This document shows, in pieces, positions 1-9,135 of a stretch of 64,000 nucleotides of DNA (within the stretch, counting starts at the first letter, position 1; each line of letters begins with the position of its first letter). The translations under genes and the position numbers were made by a program. Source of the DNA: Arthrobacter sp. CJ23 (GTDB lineage: Bacteria; Actinomycetota; Actinomycetes; Actinomycetales; Micrococcaceae). The DNA is taken from the NCBI RefSeq assembly GCF_024741795.1, contig NZ_CP102950.1, positions 1,550,001 to 1,614,000 of the forward strand. Reading direction: 5' to 3'. The notes beneath the pieces were generated by a model. The model ran no database searches. It saw only the letters and a program-made list of their open reading frames with translations, and was not told the DNA's origin.

Positions 1-203
1 GCAATCCGAAGATCGTGGAGCGCTGCACCCTGCCGCTCACGGGCAAGGGCTGCGTGGACCGGATCATCACCGATCTTGCGGTGATCGATGTGACCCCCAA
101 CGGGCTGGTCCTGCGTGAACTCGCCCCCAACGTGTCGATTGAAGAGCTTGCCGCTGCCACCGGTGCGGAGCTCTTCGAAGAAGACCAGGAGTTGACCGTA
201 TGA
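1..203 (+). CDS. 3-oxoacid CoA-transferase subunit B, C-terminal end (partial)
   Basis: Only the last 66 codons are in the window, read from base 3; the gene starts upstream. The visible protein carries the typical tail of family I CoA-transferase beta subunits: an [11 protein letters not shown] segment, then [10 protein letters not shown] and a [13 protein letters not shown] segment. Family members move CoA between a 3-oxoacid or dicarboxylate and succinyl- or acetyl-CoA, working with an A subunit that should lie just before the window. The stop overlaps the next ATG (ATGA), so it is translationally coupled to the MaoC gene. PcaJ, ScoB and AtoA cannot be told apart from this fragment. Confidence 0.85.
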   Translation, partial: NPKIVERCTLPLTGKGCVDRIITDLAVIDVTPNGLVLRELAPNVSIEELAAATGAELFEEDQELTV

Positions 204-751
204 CGGCGCCGGAAGCACTGCAACCGGAACAGCAGCCTCTGCCACAGCAGCGAGTGATCGAACAGCGCGGCCTGTACTTCGACGAGCTCGAGGAAGGCGT
301 GGTCTACGCCCACCGCCCCGGCCGTACCGTCACCGAAACGGACAATGTCCTGTTCACCACCATGACCATGAATACCCAGGCCCTGCACTTGGACGCCGCC
401 TGGAGCGCCGGCCAGCCCTTCGGCCAGCGGCTGATGAACTCCATGTTCACGCTCGCCACATTGGTGGGGCAGTCCGTGCCCCAGCTGACCCAGGGCACCA
501 TCATCGCCCAGCTGGGACTGGAGAGCGTCACGTTCCCGCACCCGCTCTACCACGGCGATACGCTGTACACGGAGACGGTGGTCACCGGGAAGCGGGCTTC
601 GGAATCGCGTCCCGGCCAGGGCATCGTGACCATGCAGCACACCGGGCGGAACCAGCACGGGGATGTGGTGGCGCTGGCCACCAGGAAATGCCTCATGTGG
701 ATGAAGGACGCCCACCAGGCCTCGGCGGCCGCCCCGCGCGAGACCAACTAG
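200..751 (+). CDS. MaoC-family (R)-specific enoyl-CoA hydratase-like protein
   Basis: A 183-residue hot-dog-fold protein of the MaoC dehydratase type. The hydratase-2 active-site pattern is visible as N58, H63 and D65 in [10 protein letters not shown], and the C-terminal half has the usual hot-dog strand ending in [12 protein letters not shown]. Members of this branch hydrate mesaconyl-, itaconyl- or other branched enoyl-CoA esters. The start overlaps the stop of the CoA-transferase, and a CitE-like lyase follows 34 bases later, so the three probably act on one acyl-CoA. Co-occurrence of CoA transferase, MaoC hydratase and CitE lyase recalls itaconate or citramalate degradation, but the substrate is not proven. 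Confidence 0.85.
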   Translation: MTAPEALQPEQQPLPQQRVIEQRGLYFDELEEGVVYAHRPGRTVTETDNVLFTTMTMNTQALHLDAAWSAGQPFGQRLMNSMFTLATLVGQSVPQLTQGTIIAQLGLESVTFPHPLYHGDTLYTETVVTGKRASESRPGQGIVTMQHTGRNQHGDVVALATRKCLMWMKDAHQASAAAPRETN

Positions 752-785
752 ACACCATCACAGACACAACATTCAAGGATCCGCG

Positions 786-1655
786 ATGCCTCCCTCTGAG
801 CCCGATACCGCCTTCACCGAGGCGGCATTCACCATGGGCCCCGCCCTGCTCTTTTGCCCCGCGGACCGGCCCGAGCGCTTTGGCAAAGCAGCCGGGCGCT
901 CCGACGCCGTCATCCTGGACCTCGAGGACGCCGTCGCGCCGGCGGACAAGCAGCGGGCGCGCGGCGCCATCCTCGCGCAGGTGGGATCGGAGGGGGAGGC
1001 CGCCGAACTGGATCCCAGCCGCACCATCGTCCGGGTCAACCCGGCAGGCACGGAGGACTTCGCCAAGGACCTGCACTGCCTCGCGCACACCCCGTACCGC
1101 ACCGTGATGCTCGCCAAGGCCGAAAGCGCCGCGCAGCTGAAGCAACTCGAAGGCTACCGGGTGGTTGCCCTGTGCGAAACGGCCAAAGGCATCGTCAACG
1201 CGGCCGCCATCGCGGCCGAGCCGAACGTCGTCGCCCTGATGTGGGGAGCGGAGGACCTGATCGCCTCGCTGGGCGGAACGTCCAGCAGGACCGACGACGG
1301 CGGGTACCGTGCCGTCGCGCTGAACGCCCGTTCCGCCGTCCTCCTGGCGGCGAAGGCCGCCGGCAAGGAGGCCGTGGACGCCGTCTACGTCAACATCCCC
1401 GATCTTGAAGGATTGGCGGCCGAATCCCGCGACGCCGTGGCGAGCGGCTTCGGCGTCAAGGCCTGCATCCACCCGAACCAGGTGGCGGTGGTCCGCGAGG
1501 CCTATGCTCCTTCCGCTGAGGCCGTGGCCGGGGCCCGGGAGCTCCTTGACGTGGCCGCAGCGGCGGGCAGCGGGGTCTTCCAGTTCAAGGGCAAGATGAT
1601 CGACGGCCCCATCCTCAAGCACGCCGAGGCAACCCTGCGCCGGGCAGGCCGTTAG
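786..1655 (+). CDS. HpcH/HpaI aldolase / citrate-lyase-beta-like CoA-ester lyase
   Basis: A 289-residue TIM-barrel protein of the CitE/HpcH family, which cleave or form malyl-CoA-type esters with Mg2+. Family signatures visible are LDLEDAV at about residues 44-50, the phosphate/CoA-side IVRVNPAG, CETAKGI with a metal-ligand Glu, and WGAEDL with the acidic metal-binding pair. AAGGATCCGCG before the ATG is a good ribosome binding site. It probably completes the pathway of the two preceding genes as the C-C bond lyase (citramalyl-CoA, methylmalyl-CoA or a similar substrate). Its stop overlaps the stop of the converging oxidoreductase gene within the four bases TTAG. Confidence 0.85.
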   Translation: MPPSEPDTAFTEAAFTMGPALLFCPADRPERFGKAAGRSDAVILDLEDAVAPADKQRARGAILAQVGSEGEAAELDPSRTIVRVNPAGTEDFAKDLHCLAHTPYRTVMLAKAESAAQLKQLEGYRVVALCETAKGIVNAAAIAAEPNVVALMWGAEDLIASLGGTSSRTDDGGYRAVALNARSAVLLAAKAAGKEAVDAVYVNIPDLEGLAAESRDAVASGFGVKACIHPNQVAVVREAYAPSAEAVAGARELLDVAAAAGSGVFQFKGKMIDGPILKHAEATLRRAGR

Positions 1656-2755
1656 GCCCGCACGGTTTCGGCCACGGTTGCCAGCTCCACCAAGGCCGGC
1701 CGCGCGGCCGTGCTCTTAATGGCTATTGACTGGCCGCTCTTCGCGGATTCGAGCACCGACTCCATGACCTCCAGGGCGTGGAAGGCCAGTTCGCCGCCGG
1801 CGCGTGGCTCCTGCCCGGCCGGAGTGGCTGCGAGGTCGGCGATGCCAAAGCCCCTTCCGGAGTCAACATAGCCGGCAGAGACGGGGAGCGTCTCCCAATC
1901 CTGGGCGCCGAGCGCAAAGAGCTGCACGTCGCCGTCGAAATGGTTGGGATCCGGCACAATGAGCGAGCCGGACTCCCCGTGGATCTCGATGTTGGGGCTC
2001 TTGGTCTGGGCGGCGTCGAAACTCATGAACAGCGTGGACAAGGCCCCGGAAGCGTGAACCAGGATGCCTGTTACGTGCGAATCAATCTCCACAGGCACCT
2101 TTTGCCCCTCGCGCGGCCCGGAACCGATGGTACGTTCGCTGCGCGTGTGGCTGGCGGCGCCCACCACCGACACCACAGGTCCAAGCAAGGTGACAAGCGC
2201 GGAGACGTAGTACGGGCCCATGTCCAGCAGCGGTCCGCCGCCGGGCTGGTAGTAGAAGTCCGGGTTCGGGTGCCAGCGTTCGTGGCCCGGTGTTGCCATG
2301 GTGGCGGTGGCCGAAACCGGTGCCCCGATCAGGCCGTCGTCGATCGCCTTGCGCGCTGTTTGGATCCCGGTGCCCAGGACGGTGTCCGGCGCACAGCCGA
2401 CCACCACTCCCGCAGCCTTGGCGGCATCGAGCACTTGCCGTGCTTCCGCGGTTGTAGCCGCCAGCGGCTTTTCGCCGTAGACCGACTTGCCGGCAGAGAT
2501 CGCTTTGAGGGCGATGTCAGCGTGCGCGGCCGGGATGGTGAGGTTCAGCACGAGTTCGACGTCGGCGGCCGCCAGCAGCTCGTCCACGGACAGCGCGCGG
2601 ACGCCGTCGTAGGAGTCGGCAACTGCCTGGGCACGGACGGGATCGAGATCGGCGACGGCCACCAGATTAATGGCGTCGAGCCGCCTGAAGTTCGCCAGGT
2701 ACTGGGCGATGATGGCGCCGCAGCCGATGATTCCTACGTTTAGCGGCTTGCCCAC
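1652..2755 (-). CDS. Gfo/Idh/MocA family NAD(P)-dependent oxidoreductase (last gene of sugar operon)
   Basis: 367 residues with an N-terminal Rossmann fold (VGIIGCGAI, residues 7-15) and the catalytic EKPLA motif at 95-99, as in glucose-fructose and inositol dehydrogenases. The GTG at 2755 is chosen because the dinucleotide fold starts seven codons later and the reading frame upstream lies inside the ThuA gene; the two genes overlap by 16 bases. These enzymes oxidise a sugar or glycoside hydroxyl with NAD(P), often at C3. Pairing with ThuA is a recurring association (ThuA/ThuB of Sinorhizobium), so this gene is the likely ThuB-like partner. The exact sugar is unknown. Confidence 0.85.
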   Translation of the reverse strand: MGKPLNVGIIGCGAIIAQYLANFRRLDAINLVAVADLDPVRAQAVADSYDGVRALSVDELLAAADVELVLNLTIPAAHADIALKAISAGKSVYGEKPLAATTAEARQVLDAAKAAGVVVGCAPDTVLGTGIQTARKAIDDGLIGAPVSATATMATPGHERWHPNPDFYYQPGGGPLLDMGPYYVSALVTLLGPVVSVVGAASHTRSERTIGSGPREGQKVPVEIDSHVTGILVHASGALSTLFMSFDAAQTKSPNIEIHGESGSLIVPDPNHFDGDVQLFALGAQDWETLPVSAGYVDSGRGFGIADLAATPAGQEPRAGGELAFHALEVMESVLESAKSGQSIAIKSTAARPALVELATVAETVRA

Positions 2756-3441
2756 AGCATGCCCCTTTCGATGATGGTGCGGACGTTGCTGTCCTGGAGG
2801 ATTTCCACCCGGTGGCCCGGGGTGGAGACGAAGATCTTTCCCTTGCCCCATTGCCTGGTCCAGATGGCGGGGGAGGTGACCTCGCGATGCCATGGGTCCC
2901 ATTCCCGGACCTTTTGGGTGGTGGTGGCCAGGACGTCGATGTAGTCATCGGCCAGGACCCAGTACTGCTCGGTGACGAGGTCGAAGTCGCCGATTCCCTG
3001 CGTGATGGGGTGCCCGGCCGCCGCGGGGAGCATGTTTACGGTGTAGGGGACGTAGTTGTCCGACTGTTCACCGGTCTGTTCGTCAGCGTGCTTGCCGGGG
3101 TGGCAGGCGAACTGGCCGCCGATCAAGTGCAGATAGTCCGAAGTGTTGCGGTAGGAATCGGCGATGCCGCCGTGCCAGCCGGCCAGTCCGGTGCCGTTTT
3201 CGACGGCGGTGCGGAGCCCCTCGAACTCGTCCTTCTCGATGGTGGACATCGTCATGCACTGCACGATGAGGTCCACGCCTGCCATGTAGTCCGGATCGGC
3301 GTAGATCTTGGGTGATTCCTCCACCCGGACCTCGTAGCCGTTGGCCGTCAAGTAGGGGATGAACAGCTCGGTGGCTTCCACCGGTTGGTGTCCGTCCCAT
3401 CCGCCGCGGACCACCAGGGCAGTCTTGTTGTTGCTTGTCAT
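2740..3441 (-). CDS. ThuA domain protein
   Basis: 233 residues of the ThuA family, a class-I-glutamine-amidotransferase-like fold linked to trehalose and keto-sugar use. Visible family blocks are RGGWDGHQP near the N-terminus, GLAGWHGGIADSY in the middle, IGGQFACHPG, and EQYWVLADD. GAAGGAAACC precedes the ATG. It follows a TIM-barrel isomerase gene by 46 bases and overlaps the Gfo/Idh dehydrogenase gene behind it, so it sits inside the sugar operon. The biochemical role of ThuA proteins is poorly settled; action on a 3-keto-sugar made by the neighbouring dehydrogenases is an inference. Confidence 0.85.
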   Translation of the reverse strand: MTSNNKTALVVRGGWDGHQPVEATELFIPYLTANGYEVRVEESPKIYADPDYMAGVDLIVQCMTMSTIEKDEFEGLRTAVENGTGLAGWHGGIADSYRNTSDYLHLIGGQFACHPGKHADEQTGEQSDNYVPYTVNMLPAAAGHPITQGIGDFDLVTEQYWVLADDYIDVLATTTQKVREWDPWHREVTSPAIWTRQWGKGKIFVSTPGHRVEILQDSNVRTIIERGMLWASR

Positions 3442-3487
3442 GGTTTCCTTCGTATCGGGGTGTATGCGTTTGAGTCGATGTGGTGGA

Positions 3488-4492
3488 TCAGCGCGCGGCG
3501 AAGGCCGCGTCGAAAGCAGCGACCGGTGGCTTGATGGCGGCCAGTTCCCGGACCATCTCCAGCGCTTGGGGAGCGCCGATCAGCCGGTCCATTCCGGCGT
3601 CTTCCCATTCGATGCTGGTGGGGCCTTGGTAGCCGATCGCATTGAGTGTGCGGAAGATCGGCTCCCAGTTCACGTCGCCGTGGCCAGCAGTCACGAAATC
3701 CCAGCCGCGTCGGGGATCCGCCCAGGGCAAGTGGGATCCGAGGCGGCCGTTGCGGCCATTGAGTTGGCGGACGGACTCCTTGACGTGGACGTGGAAGATC
3801 CGGTCTGCGAAGTCCTGGAGGAACATGACGGGATCCAGGTCCTGCCAGATGAAGTGTGAGGGGTCGAAGTTCAGGCCGAAGTTCGCCCGGTGCCCGATCG
3901 CCTCAAGGGTGCGTTTGGCGGTCCAGTAGTCGTAGGCGATCTCCGAAGGGTGGACCTCCAGAGCGAAACGGACCCCCACTTCGTCGAACACGTCCATGAT
4001 GGGGTTCCAGCGATCTGCGAAGTCCTGGTAGCCGCGTTCGATCATGGCTTCCGAGGCCGGCGGGAACATAGCGACGCACTTCCAGATGGACGAGCCAGTG
4101 AAACCCGTGACGGTGTTGACGCCGAGCCTTGCCGCGGCGCGGGCTGTGGTCTTCATGGCTTCGGCGGCCCGTGTGCGGACCCCTTCCGGATCACCGTTGC
4201 CCCACACCTCGGCGGAAAGGATGTCCCGGTGGCGTTCGTCGATGGGATCGTCACAGACGGCCTGGCCGGTGAGGTGGTTGGCGATGGCATGCACCGTCAG
4301 CTTGTGTTTGTCCAGGATCTCGAGCTTGCCCTGCAAGTAGGCATCGTCCTCGAGGATGCGTTGCGGATCGAGATGGTCGCCCCAGCAGGCGATCTCGAGG
4401 CCGTCAAAGCCCCACTCGCCTGCGAGCCTGGCTACCTCCTCAAACGGGAGGTCGGCCCACTGGCCGGTGAAGAGAGTGATGGGTCGCGTCAT
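3488..4492 (-). CDS. Sugar phosphate isomerase/epimerase (AP endonuclease 2-like TIM barrel)
   Basis: 334 residues of the xylose-isomerase-like TIM-barrel superfamily. Candidate divalent-metal ligands are visible as Glu in FALEVHPSE, Asp/His in LNFDPSHF, His in IFHVHVKE and Glu in TSIEWED near the C-terminus. Two in-frame ATGs lie six bases apart. The second (4492) is preferred because AAAGGA sits six bases before it and directly abuts the first. Members isomerise or epimerise keto-sugars, and some cleave oxidised glycosides. It lies between two Gfo/Idh dehydrogenase genes and next to ThuA, so a 3-keto-sugar intermediate is plausible. Confidence 0.8.
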   Translation of the reverse strand: MTRPITLFTGQWADLPFEEVARLAGEWGFDGLEIACWGDHLDPQRILEDDAYLQGKLEILDKHKLTVHAIANHLTGQAVCDDPIDERHRDILSAEVWGNGDPEGVRTRAAEAMKTTARAAARLGVNTVTGFTGSSIWKCVAMFPPASEAMIERGYQDFADRWNPIMDVFDEVGVRFALEVHPSEIAYDYWTAKRTLEAIGHRANFGLNFDPSHFIWQDLDPVMFLQDFADRIFHVHVKESVRQLNGRNGRLGSHLPWADPRRGWDFVTAGHGDVNWEPIFRTLNAIGYQGPTSIEWEDAGMDRLIGAPQALEMVRELAAIKPPVAAFDAAFAAR

Positions 4493-4503
4493 GGTCATTC
4501 CTT

Positions 4504-5718
4504 TCAGACGTGCTGCCAGCGGCTTGAATTGTCTGCGCTTGCCTCGACGGCGGCCAGTACCTTTTGCACCTGCAAGGCGTCGGCGAACGACGGCGAGGGC
4601 TGCTCGCCACCGCCGATGGCGGTCACCAGGTCAACCACTTGGTGGGTGAATCCATGCTCGTAGCCGAGTCCGTGTCCGGTGGGCCACCAGTTGCCGGTGT
4701 AGGGGTGGGACGGCTCGGTGACCATGATCTTGCGGAAGCCGGCGTCCGGTTCCTGGGCGGAATCGTAGAACTGCAGGGAGTTCATGTCTTCGAAGTCGAA
4801 GGCGAGCGATCCCTTGGTGCCGTTGAGTTCCAGGCGCATGGCGTTCTTGCGGCCCAGGGCAAAGCGGGTGGCTTCGAAGACACCGACCGGACCTGAGGAA
4901 GGACCGCCGCCGGCGGCAGCACCGCCGTCGGGCGCTCCCTCAAATCGCGCGGTGAACAGCGCTGCGTCGTCCACGGTGACCGGCCCCCGGGGGCCGTCAG
5001 ATCCGCCGTGCCCGCCCAACCCCACGAAGTCTCCACCCAAGGGGCGTTCCTTCACGAAGGTCTCCAGCAGGGCCGAGACGCCCGTGATGTTCCGGCCGGT
5101 GATCCACTGGGCGGCGTCGATGCTGTGGGCGCCGATGTCGCCCAGGGAGCCGGACCCGGATTTGGCCTTATCCAGCCGCCAGGTGAGCGGCGCATCAGCG
5201 TCGCTGAGCCAGTCCTGCAAGTACTGCGCCCGGATATGCCGGAGCTCGCCCAGCCGGCCGTCGTCAACCATCCGCTTTGCCAGGGCCAACGCCGGGGTGC
5301 GGCGGTAGCTGAATCCGCACATGGACAACACGCCCCGGGCAGCGGCGGCCTCAGCGGCAGCCACCATCCGTTCCGCCTCTTCCACGGAGTTGGCCAGGGG
5401 CTTTTCGCACAGGACGTGCTTGCCGGCCTCGAGCGCCGCGATGGCGATCTCGGCGTGGGTGTTCCCGGGCGTGCAGATGTCGACCAGGTCGATGTCGTCG
5501 CGCTCCATCAGGCGGCGCCAGTCCGTTTCCACGGAATCCCAGCCGAACTTACGGGCCGCAGCACGGACGCCTTCTTCGTTGCGCCCAGCCACCGCTGTCA
5601 GTTCCGGGGCGAGCGGGAGGTCGAAGAACCGCGGCGCGGTCCGCCAGGCGTGGGAGTGGGCGGCACCCATGAAGGCGTAGCCGACCATGCCTACGCGCAG
5701 GGGTTTTGTTTGTGACAT
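4504..5718 (-). CDS. Gfo/Idh/MocA family oxidoreductase (first dehydrogenase of operon)
   Basis: 404 residues. The N-terminal nucleotide fold is [10 protein letters not shown], in which an expected Gly is replaced by an AFMG variant common in this subfamily, and the catalytic EKPLAN follows at about residue 100. The C-terminal alpha/beta domain carries a Gly/Ala-rich insertion around residues 270-300. AAAGGAACCCC precedes the ATG at 5718; an open frame extends further upstream but into the permease gene. The gene lies 11 bases after the permease stop, so it belongs to the transporter operon. It probably oxidises the imported sugar or glycoside with NAD(P). Confidence 0.85.
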   Translation of the reverse strand: MSQTKPLRVGMVGYAFMGAAHSHAWRTAPRFFDLPLAPELTAVAGRNEEGVRAAARKFGWDSVETDWRRLMERDDIDLVDICTPGNTHAEIAIAALEAGKHVLCEKPLANSVEEAERMVAAAEAAAARGVLSMCGFSYRRTPALALAKRMVDDGRLGELRHIRAQYLQDWLSDADAPLTWRLDKAKSGSGSLGDIGAHSIDAAQWITGRNITGVSALLETFVKERPLGGDFVGLGGHGGSDGPRGPVTVDDAALFTARFEGAPDGGAAAGGGPSSGPVGVFEATRFALGRKNAMRLELNGTKGSLAFDFEDMNSLQFYDSAQEPDAGFRKIMVTEPSHPYTGNWWPTGHGLGYEHGFTHQVVDLVTAIGGGEQPSPSFADALQVQKVLAAVEASADNSSRWQHV

Positions 5719-5729
5719 GGGGTTCCTTT

Positions 5730-6635
5730 CTACTTGCTGAAGCCTGCGGTGAGGCCGCTGACCAATTGGCGGCGTCCAAGGACGTAAATCACCAGGATTG
5801 GCAGCGTGCTGAGCACCACGGATGCAAGAACTGCCGGGATGTTGACACTGAACTCGCCTTGGAAGGTCCACAGCGCCAGCGGGAGGACACGCAATTCAGG
5901 GCTCTGGGTGAGTACCAGGGGGAGCAGGAAGCCATTCCAGACGTGCAAGCCGTTGTAAATTGCCACGGTTACTATTGCCGGCCGGGTCAGGGGTAGAGCC
6001 AACCGCCACATGGTCTGCCATTCGCTGCAGCCGTCCAGCCGCATTGACTCGAACAACTCGTTGGGGACATCCCGGATGAAGTTGGACAGGATCAGTACCG
6101 TCAGGGGTATGGCGAACGCAATGGACGGAAGCATGATGGCCAAGATGCTGTCATACAAATTCAGCCGGATGATCATCAAGTAGATCGGAATGATCGTCGC
6201 TTGGAGCGGAATCGCCAAGCCCATGAGGAACATTCCATTGACAAACTTCAGGTAACGGCCGTGTCCCCGAACGATCGCGAAGGCAGCCATGAAGGAAATC
6301 AGGACGGTGGGGATCACTGATCCCAGTGTGACGATCACGCTGTTCATGAAATACGCCGCGAAGTTGGCCTCAAGAACCAGTTGGTAGTTCTCCAGAGTTG
6401 GTGCCGTCGGGGGAGCAAGCGGGTTCTGGCCGAAGTACCCCTCCGATGTCTTCAGGCTGGTGATGACGATGTAATACACCGGAACGATAATGACGGCCAG
6501 CCATATCCAGCCGCCGAGACCTCCGGGGATGTTGAGCCGCTTGACCCGTGTGCCGAGGGATTGCCGGGCCTTGACCGAATGGGCCGGGGGATTGTCGGGT
6601 GCGGCCTTCCGATCGCTTTTCAGGACAGTGCTCAC
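5730..6635 (-). CDS. Carbohydrate ABC transporter permease (MalG type)
   Basis: 301 residues with six predicted membrane segments and the cytoplasmic EAA-type loop, here FESMRLDGCSEWQTMWRL. The GTG at 6635 is chosen: it comes one base after the TAA of the MalF-type gene, with GGAAGG upstream. Together with the preceding permease and the lipid-anchored binding protein it forms a CUT1-type importer. No ATPase gene is in the operon, which is usual for actinobacterial CUT1 systems that share an MsiK-type ATPase encoded elsewhere. Confidence 0.9.
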   Translation of the reverse strand: MSTVLKSDRKAAPDNPPAHSVKARQSLGTRVKRLNIPGGLGGWIWLAVIIVPVYYIVITSLKTSEGYFGQNPLAPPTAPTLENYQLVLEANFAAYFMNSVIVTLGSVIPTVLISFMAAFAIVRGHGRYLKFVNGMFLMGLAIPLQATIIPIYLMIIRLNLYDSILAIMLPSIAFAIPLTVLILSNFIRDVPNELFESMRLDGCSEWQTMWRLALPLTRPAIVTVAIYNGLHVWNGFLLPLVLTQSPELRVLPLALWTFQGEFSVNIPAVLASVVLSTLPILVIYVLGRRQLVSGLTAGFSK

Positions 6636-6636
6636 C

Positions 6637-7566
6637 TTACAAACCTTCCAATTGGCTGCCTTGCTTGTCCTTGCCCCCAAGGCGTTGGAGGAACAAGGCA
6701 AGTGCAAGGCCTATGACGACGAGGATGACGGCGATGACGCTTGCTGGTCCCATCAGGTTTGCCCGGAAGCCGCGTAGATACATGTCCAGCGCCAGGATGC
6801 GGGTGGAGTTACCCGGTCCGCCGCCGGTGAGGACGAAGATGAGGTCAAAGTACGTCAGCGATCCGACGACCATCAGGGTTGACGACGTGATGATGGTGTA
6901 TTTCAGCTGAGGAAGGGTTATGTGGAAGAACTGCTTGATGGTTCCTGCGCCATCGATCTGGGCCGCCTCGTACAGGGACTTGGGGATCTGCCGCACGCCA
7001 CCTTGGTAGATGAGTGTATGGAACGGCACGAACTGCCAGGCGATCACAAAAATGACCAAGCCCAAGGCCAACTGTGGGACGCCCAGCCAGTCTTGGGCCA
7101 GGAACGGCAACCCCAAGCCCATTGCCAAGCCGAAATTCGGGTCCAACAGGGCTTTATAGGCGATGGCAACTGCCGCTGAGGAAAGCAGCAGCGGCAAGAA
7201 GTACAGCACCGCCAAAGCTGCCCTGTAGCGCTGGCTTCCTGCTGTGAACACTCCCAGCAAAAGACTGATGGGCGTCTGGACGAGCCAGGAGACAATCATG
7301 ATCATGAACGTCAAACCCAAGGCGTTGTACAGGCCCGGGTCCGTGAGCACCGACGCCCAGTTCTCCATGCCGGCTGCTCCGATGGCGCCAATACCGTCCC
7401 AGTCGGCGAAACTCAGGACAAGAACGCCTACCAAGGGGACAACGGCGAAGACCAGGAAGAAAAACAGCGCCGGCAGCGTCAGCCAAGGGAGTGCAGATTT
7501 TTGCGCTGGTCTCCGTTCACTGCTCCGCGAGACGTTGGCCGCCCTATGAGTGGTTGATGAACTCAT
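6637..7566 (-). CDS. Carbohydrate ABC transporter permease (MalF type)
   Basis: 309 residues, six membrane segments, with the first hydrophobic helix beginning at about residue 26 after a charged cytoplasmic N-terminus. The EAA motif is well kept as LYEAAQIDGAGTIKQFF. The ATG overlaps the stop of the binding-protein gene (ATGA), and a MalG-type permease follows. It forms the membrane channel of the sugar importer as a heterodimer with that protein. Confidence 0.9.
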   Translation of the reverse strand: MSSSTTHRAANVSRSSERRPAQKSALPWLTLPALFFFLVFAVVPLVGVLVLSFADWDGIGAIGAAGMENWASVLTDPGLYNALGLTFMIMIVSWLVQTPISLLLGVFTAGSQRYRAALAVLYFLPLLLSSAAVAIAYKALLDPNFGLAMGLGLPFLAQDWLGVPQLALGLVIFVIAWQFVPFHTLIYQGGVRQIPKSLYEAAQIDGAGTIKQFFHITLPQLKYTIITSSTLMVVGSLTYFDLIFVLTGGGPGNSTRILALDMYLRGFRANLMGPASVIAVILVVIGLALALFLQRLGGKDKQGSQLEGL

Positions 7567-8888
7567 TTGCCGAGGGTTGCATTCATGTTCTCGGCGAACT
7601 GCTGTGGCGTTATCGACTTAAGGAAGAGTTGATCGATGTTGTTCAGCAGTGCTTCTGCAGCTGTTGGGCTCAGGGCCTGATCCCAAGACTGTTGGAAGTT
7701 CGGGGCATTCTTGGCGAGATCGTAGACGAAGTTCAGGAAGTCTTTGTCCGGGGAGGTTGAAAGCTTGTCCTCAATTCCATTCACGATGGGGACCGAACCG
7801 GAGTTGATGTAGGCGTCGATGACCGTATCGGTCATGATGCCGTCCTTGAAGAACTTCTTCGCTGTTTCCTTTTCGCTGTCGGAGGCCTTGGCCGAAATCG
7901 ACATGTACTGGGCAGGGTTGCCTACGCCGTTCTTCGGGTCGCCCTTGCCGCCCGGGATAGTGGGGAATGTTGCGAAGCCCAGCTTTCCGTCCTGGACGAA
8001 GTTTTGTCCATCCTTCTTCATCGCGCCGTATGTCCAGGAGCCCTGGAGCATCATTGCTGCCTTACCGGTGAACAACAGAGCCTGATCTGCCTTCGAATCT
8101 GCAGTGATGGAAGAGAAGCCCTTGATGAACCCACCTGCCGATACGAGTTCCTGGATCTTGGTGCCCGTTTCGATCACTGCTGGATCCATCCAGGCATTGG
8201 GCTTGCCCGCAAAGATGGCGTTGAACACTTCGGCCCCGCCGATGCGGTCCAGGAGGTATTCCAACCACATCATGGAGGTCCAGCGCGATTGTCCACCGAG
8301 GGAGAAGGGCGCCACACCCATGTCGTTGAAGGTCTTCACCAGTGACATGACGTCATCCCAGGTCTTGGGCGGCTGGGCCCCGGCCTTTGCGAAAACCTCT
8401 TTGTTGTAGAACAGGACAATGGGGGCCACGTACTGGTTGGGGAGGGCATAGATCTTGCCGTTGACTGTGGCTGCACCGAAGGAGGCAGGGAAGAACTTGT
8501 TCTTCAGGTCCGGGTTGGCGTCGAACCAGGTGGTCAGGTCCTCCACTTGCTTGGCCTCGGCGTAGGTCTTCAAGGTTCCACCACCCCAGCCGTAGACGAT
8601 GGTCGGAGCCTGGCCGGCGCCGATGGCGGTCTTGATCTTCGTCTTGAAGGCGTCGTTCTGGAAGTACGTGACGGCGATCTTGTTGTCGGGATTCGACGAA
8701 CCGAAAGCGTCCACTGCCTTCTGAATGGTGGTCTGGTTCGGTTCACCGGAGAGGAACCACATGCTGGCCCCTCCTCCGCCTGCGCTGCCCGGTCCGGACG
8801 TACCACAGGCACTCGTTGCCATGACCGCGAACGGCGTTACGGCCGCGAGAGCTAGAAAAGAACGCCGGGATGATTGGAACTGCCTCAT
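7563..8888 (-). CDS. Extracellular sugar-binding lipoprotein of ABC importer
   Basis: 441 residues of the solute-binding family 1. The N-terminus has a twin-arginine-like stretch (SSRRSFLALAA) followed by a lipobox (MATSAC), so it is probably exported, possibly by Tat, and lipid-anchored. The mature part has the typical binding-protein blocks, for example VDAFGSSNPD near the start and ALLFTGKAAMMLQGSW in the middle. The ATG at 8888 is preferred over an upstream in-frame start because GGAG lies five bases before it and the signal peptide begins there. It is the first gene of the operon, downstream of the minus-strand promoter at 9003-9031 and the operator palindrome at 8965-8978. Confidence 0.9.
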   Translation of the reverse strand: MRQFQSSRRSFLALAAVTPFAVMATSACGTSGPGSAGGGGASMWFLSGEPNQTTIQKAVDAFGSSNPDNKIAVTYFQNDAFKTKIKTAIGAGQAPTIVYGWGGGTLKTYAEAKQVEDLTTWFDANPDLKNKFFPASFGAATVNGKIYALPNQYVAPIVLFYNKEVFAKAGAQPPKTWDDVMSLVKTFNDMGVAPFSLGGQSRWTSMMWLEYLLDRIGGAEVFNAIFAGKPNAWMDPAVIETGTKIQELVSAGGFIKGFSSITADSKADQALLFTGKAAMMLQGSWTYGAMKKDGQNFVQDGKLGFATFPTIPGGKGDPKNGVGNPAQYMSISAKASDSEKETAKKFFKDGIMTDTVIDAYINSGSVPIVNGIEDKLSTSPDKDFLNFVYDLAKNAPNFQQSWDQALSPTAAEALLNNIDQLFLKSITPQQFAENMNATLGK

Positions 8889-8964
8889 TGCTTCTCCATG
8901 TGTAGTCGCCTCGTTGAGCAAGTTGCGGTGCTCATGTCCTAAAGGGTGGCCATTCGCGGAAGTA

Positions 8965-8978
8965 TCGAAATATTTCGA
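8965..8978. promoter_or_regulatory. LacI-family operator, transporter side
   Basis: A perfect 14-base palindrome TCGAAATATTTCGA in the leader of the sugar operon, 76 bases before the binding-protein ATG. Its 12-base core CGAAATATTTCG recurs at 9109-9120 in front of the lacI-type gene. A central CG-free AT core in an even palindrome differs from the common CGNNNNCG LacI sites but is still the obvious target for the adjacent repressor. The site lies about 20-30 bases downstream of the predicted transcription start, so it could act as a roadblock. Confidence 0.7.
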
Positions 8979-9002
8979 ACAACCTTTCGGAAGTGCTCAC
9001 CA

Positions 9003-9031
9003 AATTTAGCTGTGAGGCGAGTCACCGTCAA
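9003..9031 (-). promoter_or_regulatory. Promoter of the sugar transport/catabolic operon
   Basis: On the minus strand, -35 TTGACG (9031-9026) and -10 TAAATT (9008-9003) are separated by 17 bases, a near-consensus housekeeping sigma promoter. Transcription would start near 8996 and run through the operator at 8965-8978 into the binding-protein gene. Confidence 0.6.
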
Positions 9032-9108
9032 GCCCTCTTTGCATCAGATTTTGGACTTTCTGGAGTCGCTTGACGGCGTAATCGTCACTAATGCACACTG
9101 ATCGGGTC

Positions 9109-9120
9109 CGAAATATTTCG
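9109..9120. promoter_or_regulatory. LacI-family operator, repressor side
   Basis: Second copy of the 12-base palindrome CGAAATATTTCG, 15 bases before the lacI-type ATG and 144 bases centre to centre from the first copy. It sits where transcription of the repressor gene would begin, which points to autoregulation. Two copies at this distance could also allow DNA looping. Confidence 0.65.
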
Positions 9121-9135
9121 ACAACAGGGGGATCC

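Noticed and set aside
9070..9099. Promoter for the lacI-type gene (TTGACG-N18-CACACT)
   Set aside because: The -35 is good but the -10 matches only three of six bases, so it was not listed as a feature.
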